Part shown: positions 38,219 to 48,651 of the stretch, piece by piece
How the letters are laid out: every line of letters begins with the position of its first letter
Position numbering within the stretch: position 1 is the stretch's first letter
From: Synchiropus splendidus
Lineage: Eukaryota > Chordata > Actinopteri > Syngnathiformes > Callionymidae
DNA: 64,000 bases
Direction of reading: 5' to 3'
NCBI RefSeq assembly: GCF_027744825.2
Contig: NC_071351.1
Coordinates: forward strand, 17,311,001 to 17,375,000
Program-made: the position numbers and the translations under genes
The notes under the pieces: model-generated
What the model was told of the DNA's origin: nothing
Databases searched by the model: none
What the model saw: the letters and a program-made list of their open reading frames with translations, nothing else

Positions 38219-40285
38219 TTAATCGTTTGTTTTGTTTTATTGCTGAATTCCTTAATTTACGCTTGTAAGCTAGTTAAAATGTTAAAGGAAAACTTATCAG
38301 CGAATTGTTCTTAAGTTATTGAAAACCAACTTAAATTATTGGGATGTTAAAAGTAACGGTTTAAGTAATTGCTATTGTTATTACTCAGGTTGTTGAGATA
38401 ACCAGGGGATCACTTTAGGTGCGTTACTTTTAGCGGATTTGATTTCTAAAATTTCAATGTTAATTTAAAATTTGTTTGAATCAAATCTCAAATTGTTTAA
38501 TTGTTTCTACTAATAACTCTTTAAGTTATTTAAGTGAGTAACAAGTTTTTTGGTTTGTTTTTTTTCAAATTCAATAGTTGGTTTGTCAACTTGGATGCAA
38601 GATTTAATTGTGTGGGCTATTTATGGACTGGTTGAATTATTTAATTAATAAGTAATTATTAATTAAAAAGGCAAGGTTTGTTTCTATTGTCGATGTTTCT
38701 AATTGAGTAGTGAGACAGCTATTCAATAAAAATATTCAAGTGTATCTGTGTATAAATTTGTAATCTTAATTCTTAATTAAAATTATTTTTATACACAAGT
38801 GGGGTTGGAATTACTAGGTTTGTAATTTTAAATCCAAACTGTAGTTTGACTTTGGGTTGGTGACAACAGGTGAAGCGTGTAAGCTGGACAGGTAGAGAAA
38901 GACTGTGGAGCAAGAATCTGCAAACACTGAAAAAAAAAAAAAATAGACAAAGCTTTTTTTTTTTTAAAACACACTGCACAATGGACAGGCAGCACCACAA
39001 GCATCAGCAATTTGCAGGATGGCAGAAAGCAAACAGCTAATTTGTGTGCAAAGCAAAACAAACAACACAAGCTAATCGTGGCAGATTAGCATTACCAGCT
39101 ATTGCAGCTGCAGACTGTAACACCGCTAGTGGTGGCCTCGCAAGTAGCACAGCACAAACAAGGCACGGAGGCCCCAACTGTCAACTTAAACAAGTTGGCA
39201 CTGTAACAAAATAAGCCAAAGACTAAAGTTATCCAACCTCAGTACCTTAGCATCTGACATGGTAACTAAACAATAGCTTTCACCGCAGTTGGGCTATCAG
39301 TAGAAGTGAGCATCACACGCCTTAGCATTAGCAACAACAAATAGCCTTCAACAGTGTTAAACCTATTGTCAATGGCAGGCTAGCTGTTAGCCGACTAGCC
39401 TAGCAACAGTTGCTACGCTGACGTCACTTCCTTTAATGAGGCGGGACTTCCTGTCCGCCCTCCAGTGGGGTACAATTACTACAGAGACGTGCGCTTCTTT
39501 CACTGGGAAGAAGAAGCTGCGACCACGCATGCGCGAAAGTCTTATGAGATCAAAATCTCTGCTCTACACACAGCAATAAATAAGTGAATGAGGCGGGACT
39601 TTCTGTCCGCCCTCCAGTGATGTGGAATGACTCCAGAGGTGCGCGCTTCTTCCACTGGGAAAAAGAAGCTGCGACCACGCATGCGCGAAAGTCTTATGAG
39701 ATCAAAATCTCTGCTCTATGCACAGCAATACAAGAATAGGTCAATTACGCTCACCACACCCAACACAAGCTCACGTCAATTGATCACTATTGTTCCCGTA
39801 GGCAGAAACTCGTGCGCCGGGCAAATGTAAGACTCCCGTCGTGTTGGAACAACGTTTTAATAACTGGTTAGCTACGCCAATTATTAAAGTTGGACTTGGA
39901 CGTGAAGGTTCACTGTTGGTTAGACGCTCGTAACTCGGTCGTGAATTCCGTCCGCAGGCCTGATGAATTAATGCTCAGCGTTTGTCACTAGAGCAAACAC
40001 ATGTATATTCTCTCGATAAGACTTGTAGTCTTTTTTTTTTTTTTTTTTTTCGAGGCAGTAGGTACCATCAAAGTAATTTCAGTGCTTTTGAAGCACAGAC
40101 AAAGTGGTTTAAACGCGTTATTAATTTTGTTCTTATTTTTATTTATTTATTTTTCTTAATAATGTCTCAGCGCAGGCTGGGCACACGCTTTGAAGAGAGT
40201 GAGAGGGAAGAAACGGGGTGAAGCAAGGGGGGGGAACACTCTACCTTTATGGAATGGTTTACAATCAAAATTTAGCAATTAATCA
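38219..40285. other. Retroelement 5' leader, about 2.07 kb, noncoding
   Basis: This sequence lies between the primer-binding site and the gag start in element orientation. It is AT-rich near gag (38,220-38,780), contains A-runs at 38,931-38,943, a tandem 152-bp duplication at 39,435-39,738 and a 20-bp T-run at 40,031-40,050. I see no gene. Such a length is unusual for a leader and would fit a packaging, IRES or upstream-ORF region. Confidence 0.55.
39435..39738. repeat. 152-bp tandem duplication in the retroelement leader
   Basis: AATGAGGCGGGACTT starts at 39,435 and again at 39,587, a period of 152 bp. Both copies share CTGTCCGCCCTCCAGTG, GAAGCTGCGACCACGCATGC and GCGAAAGTCTTATGAGATC, with a modest number of differences. 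The unit is CpG-rich and contains a TGCGCGAA-type palindromic patch. Confidence 0.88.
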
Positions 40286-40303
40286 GCCTCACATGGGGCA
40301 CCA
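40286..40303 (-). promoter_or_regulatory. Primer-binding site, elongator tRNA-Met type
   Basis: On the minus strand, 7 nt inside the 5' LTR, the sequence reads TGGTGCCCCATGTGAGGC. From memory, the 3' end of vertebrate elongator tRNA-Met plus CCA is complementary to TGGTGCCCCGTGTGAGGA, so 16 of 18 positions agree. No other tRNA 3' end I could recall matches beyond the first seven to nine bases. Confidence 0.7.
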
Positions 40304-40310
40304 ATAAGGC

Positions 40311-42401
40311 TGTAGTGAAAGTGAAGGATTGTCTGGTCACGGACGCCTGCGTCTGTGACGTGGATATTATGAAAAATAATATCTCCTCGAAAGTTTGGGG
40401 CACCACCTGAAATATAGTTTCCAGGAGACTATTTAGCTCTCTTGATTAACACTTAATTAATTAATTAACCGTGGTAACTTAATTAACTATTAGCGTAATC
40501 AATCTATTTATCTGAAGTCACTACTCGTGATGTAATGTCCTTTACTGATCAGAGGCTCTTAGATTGATTATAATACACTCCAAAGTAATGTGATCAAGAC
40601 CAACGTAATTTTATAGATTTATTTAGGAATAAAAGAACAGAAAGAAACAGGAAAGATGCAAAGGAGAATGAGATGATCCCGACAATATCGCGATGGAAGC
40701 GTAAACCAGTTATGAATCAATGTCAATACCGTATCAGACACGTGTGTAACTGATGGGAAAGTTCAGACGTTCTAGTCTAACTGTCAATCTCAGGCAAGTA
40801 ATAACATTACTAAACCCCAACACACCACTCTGTGCAGAGATGACAAGCAGCGGCTTACTTTGGCGATGAGTGGAGGGATGAATGGGATGGAGGGATGGAT
40901 GAGAGGGTGATGAGTAGATGCAGAAGGTCGGTCAGGAGGTGAGGGAGGAGGCAGGCGGCTTTGGAAGGAGGCGTCCTGGTTCTCAGCGTGGTGGCTTGGA
41001 GGTGATGAGGACACGCAGCTTCAGGCGTCGATGGCACTCTCAGATCGTCTTCCGGACCGCCGTGGATCTTTCGTCGCAGACGGGGTGATCGTAGCTGGCA
41101 GAGAGCGGCGTAGGACCGAAGGCGTATCTTTCTCTCGTGCCAGGTGATTCACCGGTCTGAACAACCTTCTAGAGTGGTCGCCTTAATGACACACTCCAGG
41201 CAGCGGAAGGTTGTTGGAAGTTGGACTCGCGTGCTCATCACGGCCGCCGGCTGTGATCACATGGTGTGACTGGGCCGTTCCTGAAGGAAGCTCTGGCTTG
41301 GCAGACCGCTGGAGGACGAGGGTGATGTGCAACTTTGAAAAAGTTCCTCAATCACTCTCACACTTGGATGGGCAGCGAGTGGAACGCTGGCACGGCTTCA
41401 AGGGTGGAGGAGAAGCAAGAGTCTTTGCAGGAAACTTGAGCAGGAACCGTCGAGGAAGTTGGTTGTAGTTGGTTGTAAGAGGTGAAGTATCCAGAGGAAG
41501 CGGCAGAAGGAGGGGAAAGAGGGCAACCGAGGGCAACAGAGGGACAGAGGGGAACAGAGCAGAGAGGGGAACAGAGGGCTGAACAGAGGGTCACAGAGGG
41601 CTGAACAGAGGGGAACAGAGCGCACAGAGGGCAGAACCTCTGTAGACTGGGTCTTTTGAACTCTCATGAAGAGTCTCCTTGTCCAGTTTTGATTGGTTGA
41701 AGGAGTTCCATCACCTATTGCTGATTGGACGAGGGTTTCCAAGCCTGGCCTTCCTCCTCCTCCTCCAACGGGGTCGTAAATTCCAGTCTTGAGATGGGAG
41801 ATTTTGACCCCCCCCGGTACCAGAGTTTTATTTGACAATAAAACATTACCTGAGTTGTAAAGTTGCTCGCAATCTGTCAAAACTTCCCCATCTCAATTTA
41901 AGCATTCAGACGACACCAAACATGACCATTCTAGCACATTCTCCTCTATAATGATCAATATAACAATCGACCATTCATGTCAAGTTTACCATCACATGTT
42001 CAGGGCATCTGGTTTGCTTGAACATCCTGTGGAAATCATGGGTTATTATGGGAAACAAAGTCCTTTTTAAGAAATACACATTAAGACACATTCACATACA
42101 AGTCTGTCTTTGTTCATCTGGAACCTGGAGAAGGAGGAGCTGTGTGTGTCCCCCACCAAACAGGGTTCATGAGTTGGTCAGGTTTTTTTTTCCTCTTACG
42201 GCACAGCATCCTGGACTGTTGCTCTAGTCTCTCCCCCCTTTGACCATTCCAATGATTTATGGTCCTTATCGGAGGGTTCAGAAACCTCTGAGCTGCAACA
42301 GGCATGGTGGGCACCCAAGGAGATGTCTCCGAGTTGAAGTTACACATTCCAGAAAAGTCCACCAGGTCCATGCTTGAATCTCTGGAGAAGGAATCACTAC
42401 A
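40311..42401 (-). repeat. 5' LTR of the retroelement
   Basis: This 2,091-bp LTR is bounded by TGTAGTGA and TCACTACA. It is a few tens of bases longer than its partner, mainly because of extra GA-rich ACAGAGGG units near 41,530-41,640. Shared landmarks include TTAATTAATTAATTAA near 40,453 and a TTTGACAATAAAAC block near 41,830, which holds poly(A)-signal hexamers on both strands. The transcription start within the LTR is not evident by eye. Confidence 0.9.
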
Positions 42402-43516
42402 GTGATATAATAGCGATACAAACGTCCTATAACTTGTCATGTAACACAATGTAGGAGGGACTGAACATTCATTGAATGAACATTCATTTATACTTGATGC
42501 TATCCCTAGTCAGACAAGTAGTGTAGAAATATCCAAAGTATGTCAACCCTTAATTTTATTTTATTTTATTTTATTTTACTTATTTTTTGCCTTACCAGTG
42601 GCTTAAATGTGTATATTACAAGCCGTGCTTTTCACTGATTTAAATGTGTCTTTATTCTGTATTTTCAGGTGAAAACAGCCAAATGCGGGAGCAGTACGGT
42701 GCAACATGTTCGTTTTGTAGTGTGCATTTTGTGTTTAGCATTTTTTAAAAAGTAACTTGTGACTATTCAAAACCAGGCAACTAGTGTAGAAATAATTGAA
42801 TGTTTTAACTCTTTAAAAGTTGCACCAAAGGATAAAAATAAATATCACAGTTGTTAGGTATTATCAGGATTAATCAACCAGTTATGCATGCATTACGCAA
42901 TTACTCCAGCATCATATGTGGTATTTAGATCAGATCCAGAGACTAACCTGCTTCTAGCTGAGGTGAAACTATGAATGTACGAATTGAGAATTATAAAAAA
43001 AAAAGTAACCCGAGTCGAAATCGAAATGTGTTGAAATTAAATCTTTCCATTTTAAAAAAACTGTGTTTCTATTGTTCATTTTCACAAAATTTTAATGCTG
43101 AAGTAAAGCTTGTGAACAAATTCAGATATTGTATTTTCATATTTCTTCACAAGTTACAGGTGTATTCTAAGTTTTTATTTATCAACTGTGTCTCAAATTT
43201 TAAAACTTTTTCAGTGTTTTTAAAAACAAACAACTGGCAATCATTAAACTGGTTGACATTGTAGGTTTGTGAACCTGTTTTTGTCTTGTTTGTTTTGTCT
43301 GTGTTCGCAAGTTACCATAAAAGAATAGTTTTGGTAGGCAAGCTGTTCATGCTATAAAATCTAAAAGTACATTTTTCCTTCTAATTCAAACTTTTCTCCA
43401 TCCATTAGATTCTCAAATATCTGTTTCACTGTTAAAAACTCCTAATTGTCAGTACAAGAAATTGAATTGTTTGTAAAAACAACAAATTTCTTTCAGCAGT
43501 TTTCTTTCAGCACTCA

Positions 43517-43518
<2 letters not shown>

Positions 43519-43547
<29 letters not shown>
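43519..43547. repeat. (CA)n microsatellite
   Basis: A perfect 29-bp CA dinucleotide run, typical of vertebrate genomes. Confidence 0.97.
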
Positions 43548-43549
<2 letters not shown>

Positions 43550-44394
43550 GTGCATCAAATTTAAGACTTTCCATTCTCACTATAAGACAACAAGCCATTT
43601 TAGCATGTGCGAGCAGCATGTTCCCAATCTTCTTAATCTTTTCATTCACCTGACACTGTCTGCTTACACAAATTGTACTAGTAATCCTGAACTAAAGCCT
43701 GACATTTTTGTACAACCATCTACGATATGGTAAATAAATGAATATTATTAGAAATGTTATTAGAAACTAGATATAGTTTTATATAATTTTGACAAACTTT
43801 TTTCATTTGTTCAGCCATTTTTCAAATTTGAAAAAAAATAAAAGATGTATAACTTTTGAGATGTCAAGAACTTTTTATTTTTCGCTACCGGTCACAACCC
43901 CACTTTTGCATGAACTAGTATGAAATATTTTTTTTTTTTTTTTACAAGTAAAGCTTTTTACTACTCACTGTCAATTCTAACTGACAAACAACAAATCACA
44001 GGGTTGACATTGTAGTTTCTGACATACTTTCAGTTTTTTCATTTTTAATCGTCCTAGACCTACATTTTCTTTACATATCTTCAAGCTAAAGAGTATATTA
44101 TCTTTTATTTGTTTACATTCACAAGGTGTACGAATTGCGTGGAAGCATTTTTTTTTTTTTTTACGTTAGTAGTCTCTCCGCGCTGAATCCTGCAGAAGGC
44201 TTTTATTCCTTTTTATGAACTTGCATCTACCTATCCATCCATCAGTCAGTTAAGTTTTAAAGTGTAACTGCATAAGACGGAATATGCACACAGAAAATAT
44301 TAGAACAAATAAATACGAGAATATACTTTAAAGAACAACTCTGTTCATTGAGAAGGGAGAGAATAGAAACTCCACAGAAAGAACATCTGAGAAA

Positions 44395-44420
44395 AACAAC
44401 AACAACAACAACAACAACAA
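44395..44420. repeat. (AAC)n microsatellite
   Basis: A run of more than eight AAC trinucleotides. Confidence 0.95.
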
Positions 44421-46190
44421 GAAAAACAATATAACAAAACTAACAAAGATTTTTGAAAGCAACAGTGTGATTATATCTCATTTTTCACTCAAATTAAATT
44501 TTTAACTGAGTGAATGTCTGCAAACACATGAAAGCATGTTTGTGAACATGACAACGCTTGGTGATCCAATATCCAATCCTATGGGAAGATGTCCCGGATC
44601 ATACTCAGGTCTTCGTTCAACATATACAGCCTAGTTTCTCGCCCCTAAAATCAGCCTCGATGCACTTTTTAAAAACGGTGGCAAAATTCGCTGTTCTGCC
44701 CATAAGAGGGGGAAAGTGATAGAATGAGATTAAGATTTGTCTTTTTTTTCTTGAACAATTACAGTAATTGTGTGTGTCATTCTCCCTTAAATCGGTTGCT
44801 ATCATTTAGCGTAAATGTCGCGAGCCGCCCAAAATGTCGAGGGTGACCACGGTGATGAATACAATCTTGAATCTTGAGCACAGAGTGCCCCTTGTTTGTC
44901 CCGCAGTGGGGAAATGTTGGACTTGTTGGATCTACGCATACGTAGGTAAATGCGGAATTGATGAACATCTCATAAACATCTCATACGAGAACTTTAAACG
45001 GAAGGAAGGAACACATATTGGATATGAAGTTCTATGAAGCTTTTCCACTGGACCTTTGGAGTCAAAGCGTAGACTGACATTCATGTTTGCATGTTACTAC
45101 AGTACTTTTTGGGTTTTATTTTGTAATTATGTATGTATTGTTTCTGTTGGTTGGGGAGAAACTCTTGAAAGTGCTGCAATTTCTGGGACCACGTTGAAAT
45201 TTTCAAACGTTACTGTCAACGTTTGCGTCAAAAGGATACTTCTGCAAGGAATCTCAATTAATTCCAAAAGCAAACGGATACCTACAATATCCTTGAACAA
45301 AATCTGAAATTTTGAAAGAGTTAAATGTAATGCTGTTGTAATATATTCTCACTATGATGTGGTTTAAACATAAATGATGCAATAGTTATCTCCTGCAAAA
45401 GATAATGATGATGATGATAAAAGTTGAAAATTAAAAGTTGAATGCAGGCAAATATTTATGTTGAATGTTTGTGAGTAGCTTGTAAAATCTTCGATGTATG
45501 ACTTCATTTTACCCTTTCCTCACTAATAGCCATCACAAATTGGCGACCTCCATCTTGATCTGAGATGCACCCTCCTCCTATGAAAACCTGGCCATCAATT
45601 CAGACATATGTGACTCTGCTTGTCTGCCTGTGTAGCAGTCTCTAAGTCATACATCATGGCAGGTCCTTTGTATTGTATTGTTTGTAAAGAACAAGTACAA
45701 CAATACGTGGTATCCTCAGTTTAGACAGAACGTGGGTGATTCAACAAGTTACACATGTTCAATGGTGCTCATTCAGAGAACCAATGATTGAGACCTAACA
45801 GATATTTCTTGTTGATGCCAGTGAGGAGAGAGTGACTGTACGTCTCGCAGAAGAATATAAACGCATTAATTGATAATCTGAGGATCAAAAAACTTGAACA
45901 ATGACCCATCTTTCAGGATGGCCTCAAATTTTCATTCACGATCTAACAGTCATGTGTAAAGGGTTCCCGGGTTGTTTGTGGTGACATTGGATGACTTGTT
46001 TTGACATAATTCACCTGATGGGCTGCCTGAGACCCGTCAACACAGCATTGTCAGGGATAAAAAGAACATCACTTTAAAAAACAGATCAGTTACTAAAAAA
46101 ACTCTGGGTCGGGTACACTAAGAGGCGATTGTTTTCAGACGCACAACCAAACCTTTTGGGTTCTGAGTTTTGAGTGGATGAGGGGTCATT

Positions 46191-46867
46191 ATGGAACAAA
46201 TTCATTTCGATCCTCGTTTGAAAACACCATTTTCATGTCTAGTGGTGGGACCATCAGGGTCAGGAAAGACCCATTTTGTAAAATGTATACTTCAAAATTG
46301 TGAACATGTTATGGATGATGCCAATGTAAATATTGTATGGATTTATACTTCTTTTCAACCGATGTACAGTGAATTGCAAAAGATGAATAAAAATATCAAA
46401 TTCATTGAAGGTTTACCTGAATCTTTTGAAAATGAAGATGTATTTCCTTCTGATAGAAAACATTTGATTATTCTTGACGATGTTTTTTGTTGATTTTTGA
46501 AGCTTCTGAAAACCCTGAGGTTGTTCGCATTTTTACACAGTACAGACATCATAAAAATATGAGTGTTATAATGCTGACGCAAAACTCATTTCATCGTGGT
46601 AAATATAGTCGCAGTATTAGTCTGAATAGCAATTACTTTGTACTGTTTAAGAATCCTCGCGATAAAATGCAGGTAAAAGTTCTTGCTCAACAGGTTTACC
46701 CATCTCAGAGAGCTTTCTTTCTAGAAAGCTTTGAAGATGCTACAGCTGACGCACACGGGTACTTAATTGTTGATCTAACACCCTCATGTCCAGAACGCTA
46801 CAGACTAAGGACCGGGATACTTCCTCATCAACGTCACACGGTGTACATACCAAAAACGTCTGCTTAA
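46191..46867 (+). pseudogene. Polinton genome-packaging ATPase (FtsK/HerA, A32-like), one frameshift
   Basis: This protein would pump viral DNA into capsids. The first frame (46,191-46,493) carries a textbook Walker A, GPSGSGKT at residues 20-27, and a Walker B, HLIILDDV, ending near residue 98. The second frame (to 46,867) carries the sensor region MSVIMLTQNSFHRG and the C-terminal half. Together they are about 226 codons, close to full length for the family. The switch lies at a T-run (46,483-46,488) just after Walker B and is a net loss of one base, or an equivalent shift. Zero-frame codons there do not form a canonical -1 slippery heptamer, so mutation or assembly error is likelier than programmed frameshifting. 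The next gene begins 3 nt after the stop. Confidence 0.88.
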
Positions 46868-46870
46868 GTT

Positions 46871-47212
46871 ATGTCAGCGCGTACAAAAAGAAACACGGGT
46901 TTACTTAAGGAACTATACCATGCTCCGTCAAAGAAACGTAAAGACATTTTGATGCGTAGTTCTCGGGACTTTATTCAAGCTCTCGGTGAGATCGCCCTGA
47001 ATGTTTTGAAGGGGAATGTACCATTGTCACAGGCTCAGTTCAAAAAACTGAAAAAACAGAAGAAAAACATCAGACTCTTGGCTAATAAAAAGGCATGCGT
47101 GAAGCGTAAACGAAGGATTCTTAAAAAGCAATCGGGAGGATTCATTTTGCCATTGCTAGCGGCTGCCGTTCCAATCATTGGAAATCTAATAGGAGGACTT
47201 GTAAAGAAGTAA
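46871..47212 (+). CDS. Adenovirus pX-like basic core protein
   Basis: This intact 113-codon protein is Lys/Arg-rich over residues 1-88 and ends in a hydrophobic tail beginning GGFILPLLAAAVPIIG, at residue 89. That layout (basic body, then Gly-Gly and an apolar LPLL segment) matches the core protein X precursor of adenoviruses, whose relatives occur in adintoviruses. The expected role is condensation of DNA in the virion, with the hydrophobic tail removed or membrane-interacting. The assignment rests on composition and the tail motif, not on an alignment. It lies 3 nt after the ATPase and 6 nt before the next gene, so one transcript is likely. Confidence 0.65.
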   Translation: MSARTKRNTGLLKELYHAPSKKRKDILMRSSRDFIQALGEIALNVLKGNVPLSQAQFKKLKKQKKNIRLLANKKACVKRKRRILKKQSGGFILPLLAAAVPIIGNLIGGLVKK

Positions 47213-47218
47213 AACACC

Positions 47219-47977
47219 ATGAAGACTGTCCAGAAAATGTATCTCGTCTCTCCTCAGCAAATTAACCAGTTATCACGTCCAACCTCCGACATCCGTGAAA
47301 CTGCCGAAGATGAATTAAATGACAAGATGAGGTCCATTCTAAATGATTCTCAGTTAAACCCGTATGAGAAGATTAAAAACTACGATGCTCTATTGCAAAG
47401 ATATTTAACCTTTGCAAAACAGGATCAGAGAGACCAAAGGAGAGTAACTCCGACTTTACAACGAGACGGAGTCAGCGATCGTCCACACGACTCTGACAGT
47501 CGTGTCGAAAGTGTTCTAAAAACATCCTCTGTAACAGATGACTTGGGTAAGGATATTCTAAATAGCCTTCCGGCAAAAGCTCGAAGAAATGCTGAATACA
47601 TTATCCAGAGGATATCCAAAAACGGTGATGGTTGGAATATGAATGGCGAATTTATGTATGAAGGAAATGCTGTAAAAGGCTCTCATGTGATTGATTTATT
47701 CAACTACCTTTCCCTACCGTATAAGAAAACAAGTTCTTCATTACCTGAGGGCTGGTCCGAGTTTCTCGTCACATTATTAAAGCTAAACATCCCTCTCACA
47801 CTGCTGTCCAACCCTGAAGCGAGGGCTCAATATCAGAGACTTAAATCGAATTCTATCTCGCGAAAGAAAAGTATAGCTGAGAGCTGGTCTCCCGACCCAA
47901 AGGATCCTAAAGCGACACCTCGACGACGCTTGACGCGTGTAGTGACCAAAGGGAAGAAATTGTCTCTAACACCTTGA
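47219..47977 (+). CDS. Conserved Polinton/adintovirus protein of unknown function
   Basis: The intact 252-codon frame begins 6 nt after the pX-like gene. Residues of about 1-70 are charged and helical-looking, with a segment LNPYEKIKNYDALLQRYL at about 46-63 that I associate with uncharacterised proteins of animal Polintons. The middle (about 80-110) is polar. The C-terminus (about 225-252) is strongly basic (PRRRLTRVVTKGKKLSL), suggesting nucleic-acid contact or nuclear entry. No enzyme motif is visible. Its position in the capsid-assembly operon suggests a virion or assembly role, which is an inference. Confidence 0.6.
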   Translation: MKTVQKMYLVSPQQINQLSRPTSDIRETAEDELNDKMRSILNDSQLNPYEKIKNYDALLQRYLTFAKQDQRDQRRVTPTLQRDGVSDRPHDSDSRVESVLKTSSVTDDLGKDILNSLPAKARRNAEYIIQRISKNGDGWNMNGEFMYEGNAVKGSHVIDLFNYLSLPYKKTSSSLPEGWSEFLVTLLKLNIPLTLLSNPEARAQYQRLKSNSISRKKSIAESWSPDPKDPKATPRRRLTRVVTKGKKLSLTP

Positions 47978-48024
47978 TGGGTTTCCTGAATAATTGTCTT
48001 GTACACGGTTATTGTCATTTCATC

Positions 48025-48040
48025 AATAAAATGTTTTATT
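48025..48040. terminator. Overlapping convergent poly(A) signals
   Basis: AATAAA on the plus strand (48,025-48,030) and AATAAA on the minus strand (complement of 48,035-48,040) lie 4 nt apart, between the last plus-strand gene (stop at 47,977) and the last minus-strand gene (stop at 48,101). The two transcription units thus share one compact 3' end, as in small and medium DNA viruses. Confidence 0.75.
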
Positions 48041-48100
48041 GAATTATTATGTGATTACAGATTTTTCTTTTAAACACACGTACAAACAAAATAAGATTAG

Positions 48101-48643
48101 TCACACGTTACAATAGTCTTTAAAATACAGAAGAGAACCGTTTTGTTGTTTCCACGGACAGTGTGCACATCTTTTTAGACATTTTTGATGTCCATTCACA
48201 AAGTTGTATACCATGAGGTCGTTTTTTAAGGTATCGTCGCTGTATAGACTTAATACTTCTTCCATAGACAGCCCTCTAGCACGATGACAGAGGTAGAAGA
48301 CGCAATGATGGCCACATACAAACGATAGAGCGTGCTGTAGTTGGCCATTGTTGTACTTGATGTCGCTTGAATGTTTCTTGAGAAACTTTAAAATATTTTC
48401 AGGGTAATGTGAAAAGTACGGCCCCATTCCAAATGAGTCAAAGAAAGTTGTTCTACCGTCATCTTTGAGAGTTAAAGCCAACCAGTGCTCTCCTGGTTTA
48501 TGTGCCGGATGTGTGTTGACGACGAAATATGCAGGCGGTCTGAGGGGTTGAGTGAATTGAGGCAACTCATCCGACGGCCATACACCGTAAAATGTGTCGC
48601 CCAAGAGACCTCTCAGCAGCCTCTGTAACTGGAGACTATCCAT
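48101..48643 (-). CDS. Adenain-like cysteine protease (maturation protease)
   Basis: This intact 180-codon protein resembles adenovirus protease and other Ulp1-fold enzymes in length and motif order: His53 in GEHWLAL, Asp69 in FFDSFG, Gln101 in NNGQLQ, and the nucleophile Cys114 in CGHHCVFYL. Adenoviruses use the enzyme to cleave capsid and core precursors during maturation, and Polintons carry the same gene as PRO. Here it is the last gene of the leftward operon, 8 nt after the major capsid stop, and ends near the shared poly(A) signals. All catalytic residues are present, unlike the broken neighbouring capsid gene. Confidence 0.9.
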   Translation of the reverse strand: MDSLQLQRLLRGLLGDTFYGVWPSDELPQFTQPLRPPAYFVVNTHPAHKPGEHWLALTLKDDGRTTFFDSFGMGPYFSHYPENILKFLKKHSSDIKYNNGQLQHALSFVCGHHCVFYLCHRARGLSMEEVLSLYSDDTLKNDLMVYNFVNGHQKCLKRCAHCPWKQQNGSLLYFKDYCNV

Positions 48644-48651
48644 AACTTTTT

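Larger units (their letters stand above)
31261..42401 (-). mobile_element. Internally deleted LTR retroelement / endogenous retrovirus
   Basis: Two direct repeats of about 2.06 and 2.09 kb flank a 6.99-kb internal region whose coding frames lie on the minus strand. In element orientation the order is: 5' LTR (40,311-42,401), PBS, long leader, coiled-coil gag, protease, RNase H tail, integrase zinc finger, a short region with possible env remnants, polypurine tract, 3' LTR (31,261-33,317). The LTRs start TGTAGTGA and end TCACTACA, a perfect 8-bp terminal inverted repeat. Reverse transcriptase, the first part of RNase H and the integrase catalytic core are missing. The left flank is satellite and the right flank is unrelated; the flanking bases (AACTT against GTGAT) do not form a target-site duplication. 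By eye the LTRs differ by a few percent, so the insertion is not very recent. Confidence 0.88.
42402..46190. other. AT-rich spacer with microsatellites, no supported gene
   Basis: About 3.8 kb separates the LTR from the first Polinton gene. It contains TTTTA repeats (42,554-42,578), a CA run (43,519-43,547), T-runs (43,928-43,943 and 44,148-44,162), an AAC run (44,395-44,420) and GAT repeats near 45,407-45,419. Open frames of 60-100 codons (42,971-43,264, 44,834-45,037, 45,056-45,307) show no motif I recognise. A pyrimidine tract ending TTTTCAG at 42,669 could be a splice acceptor, but nothing supports an exon after it. Polinton DNA polymerase B, expected somewhere beside the ATPase, is not here. 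Confidence 0.6.

Noticed and set aside
41398..41880. 160-codon minus-strand frame in the right LTR, and the 130-codon plus-strand frame at 32,162-32,554
   Set aside because: Both come from the GA-rich ACAGAGGG tract and flanking LTR sequence. The same LTR region in the other copy does not keep equivalent lengths, so they are not supported as genes.
42655..42720. Splice acceptor followed by a short exon
   Set aside because: TTTTCAG followed by about 17 open codons is not enough; no partner exon or protein motif was found.
44617..45307. Short frames with Cys and His residues that might be a THAP or transposase exon
   Set aside because: Residue spacing does not fit THAP or any zinc finger I know, and the frames are no longer than expected by chance.
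46480..46495. Programmed -1 frameshift in the ATPase
   Set aside because: The T-run does not align as X XXY YYZ with the zero frame, and no family precedent is known to me. A one-base indel is simpler.
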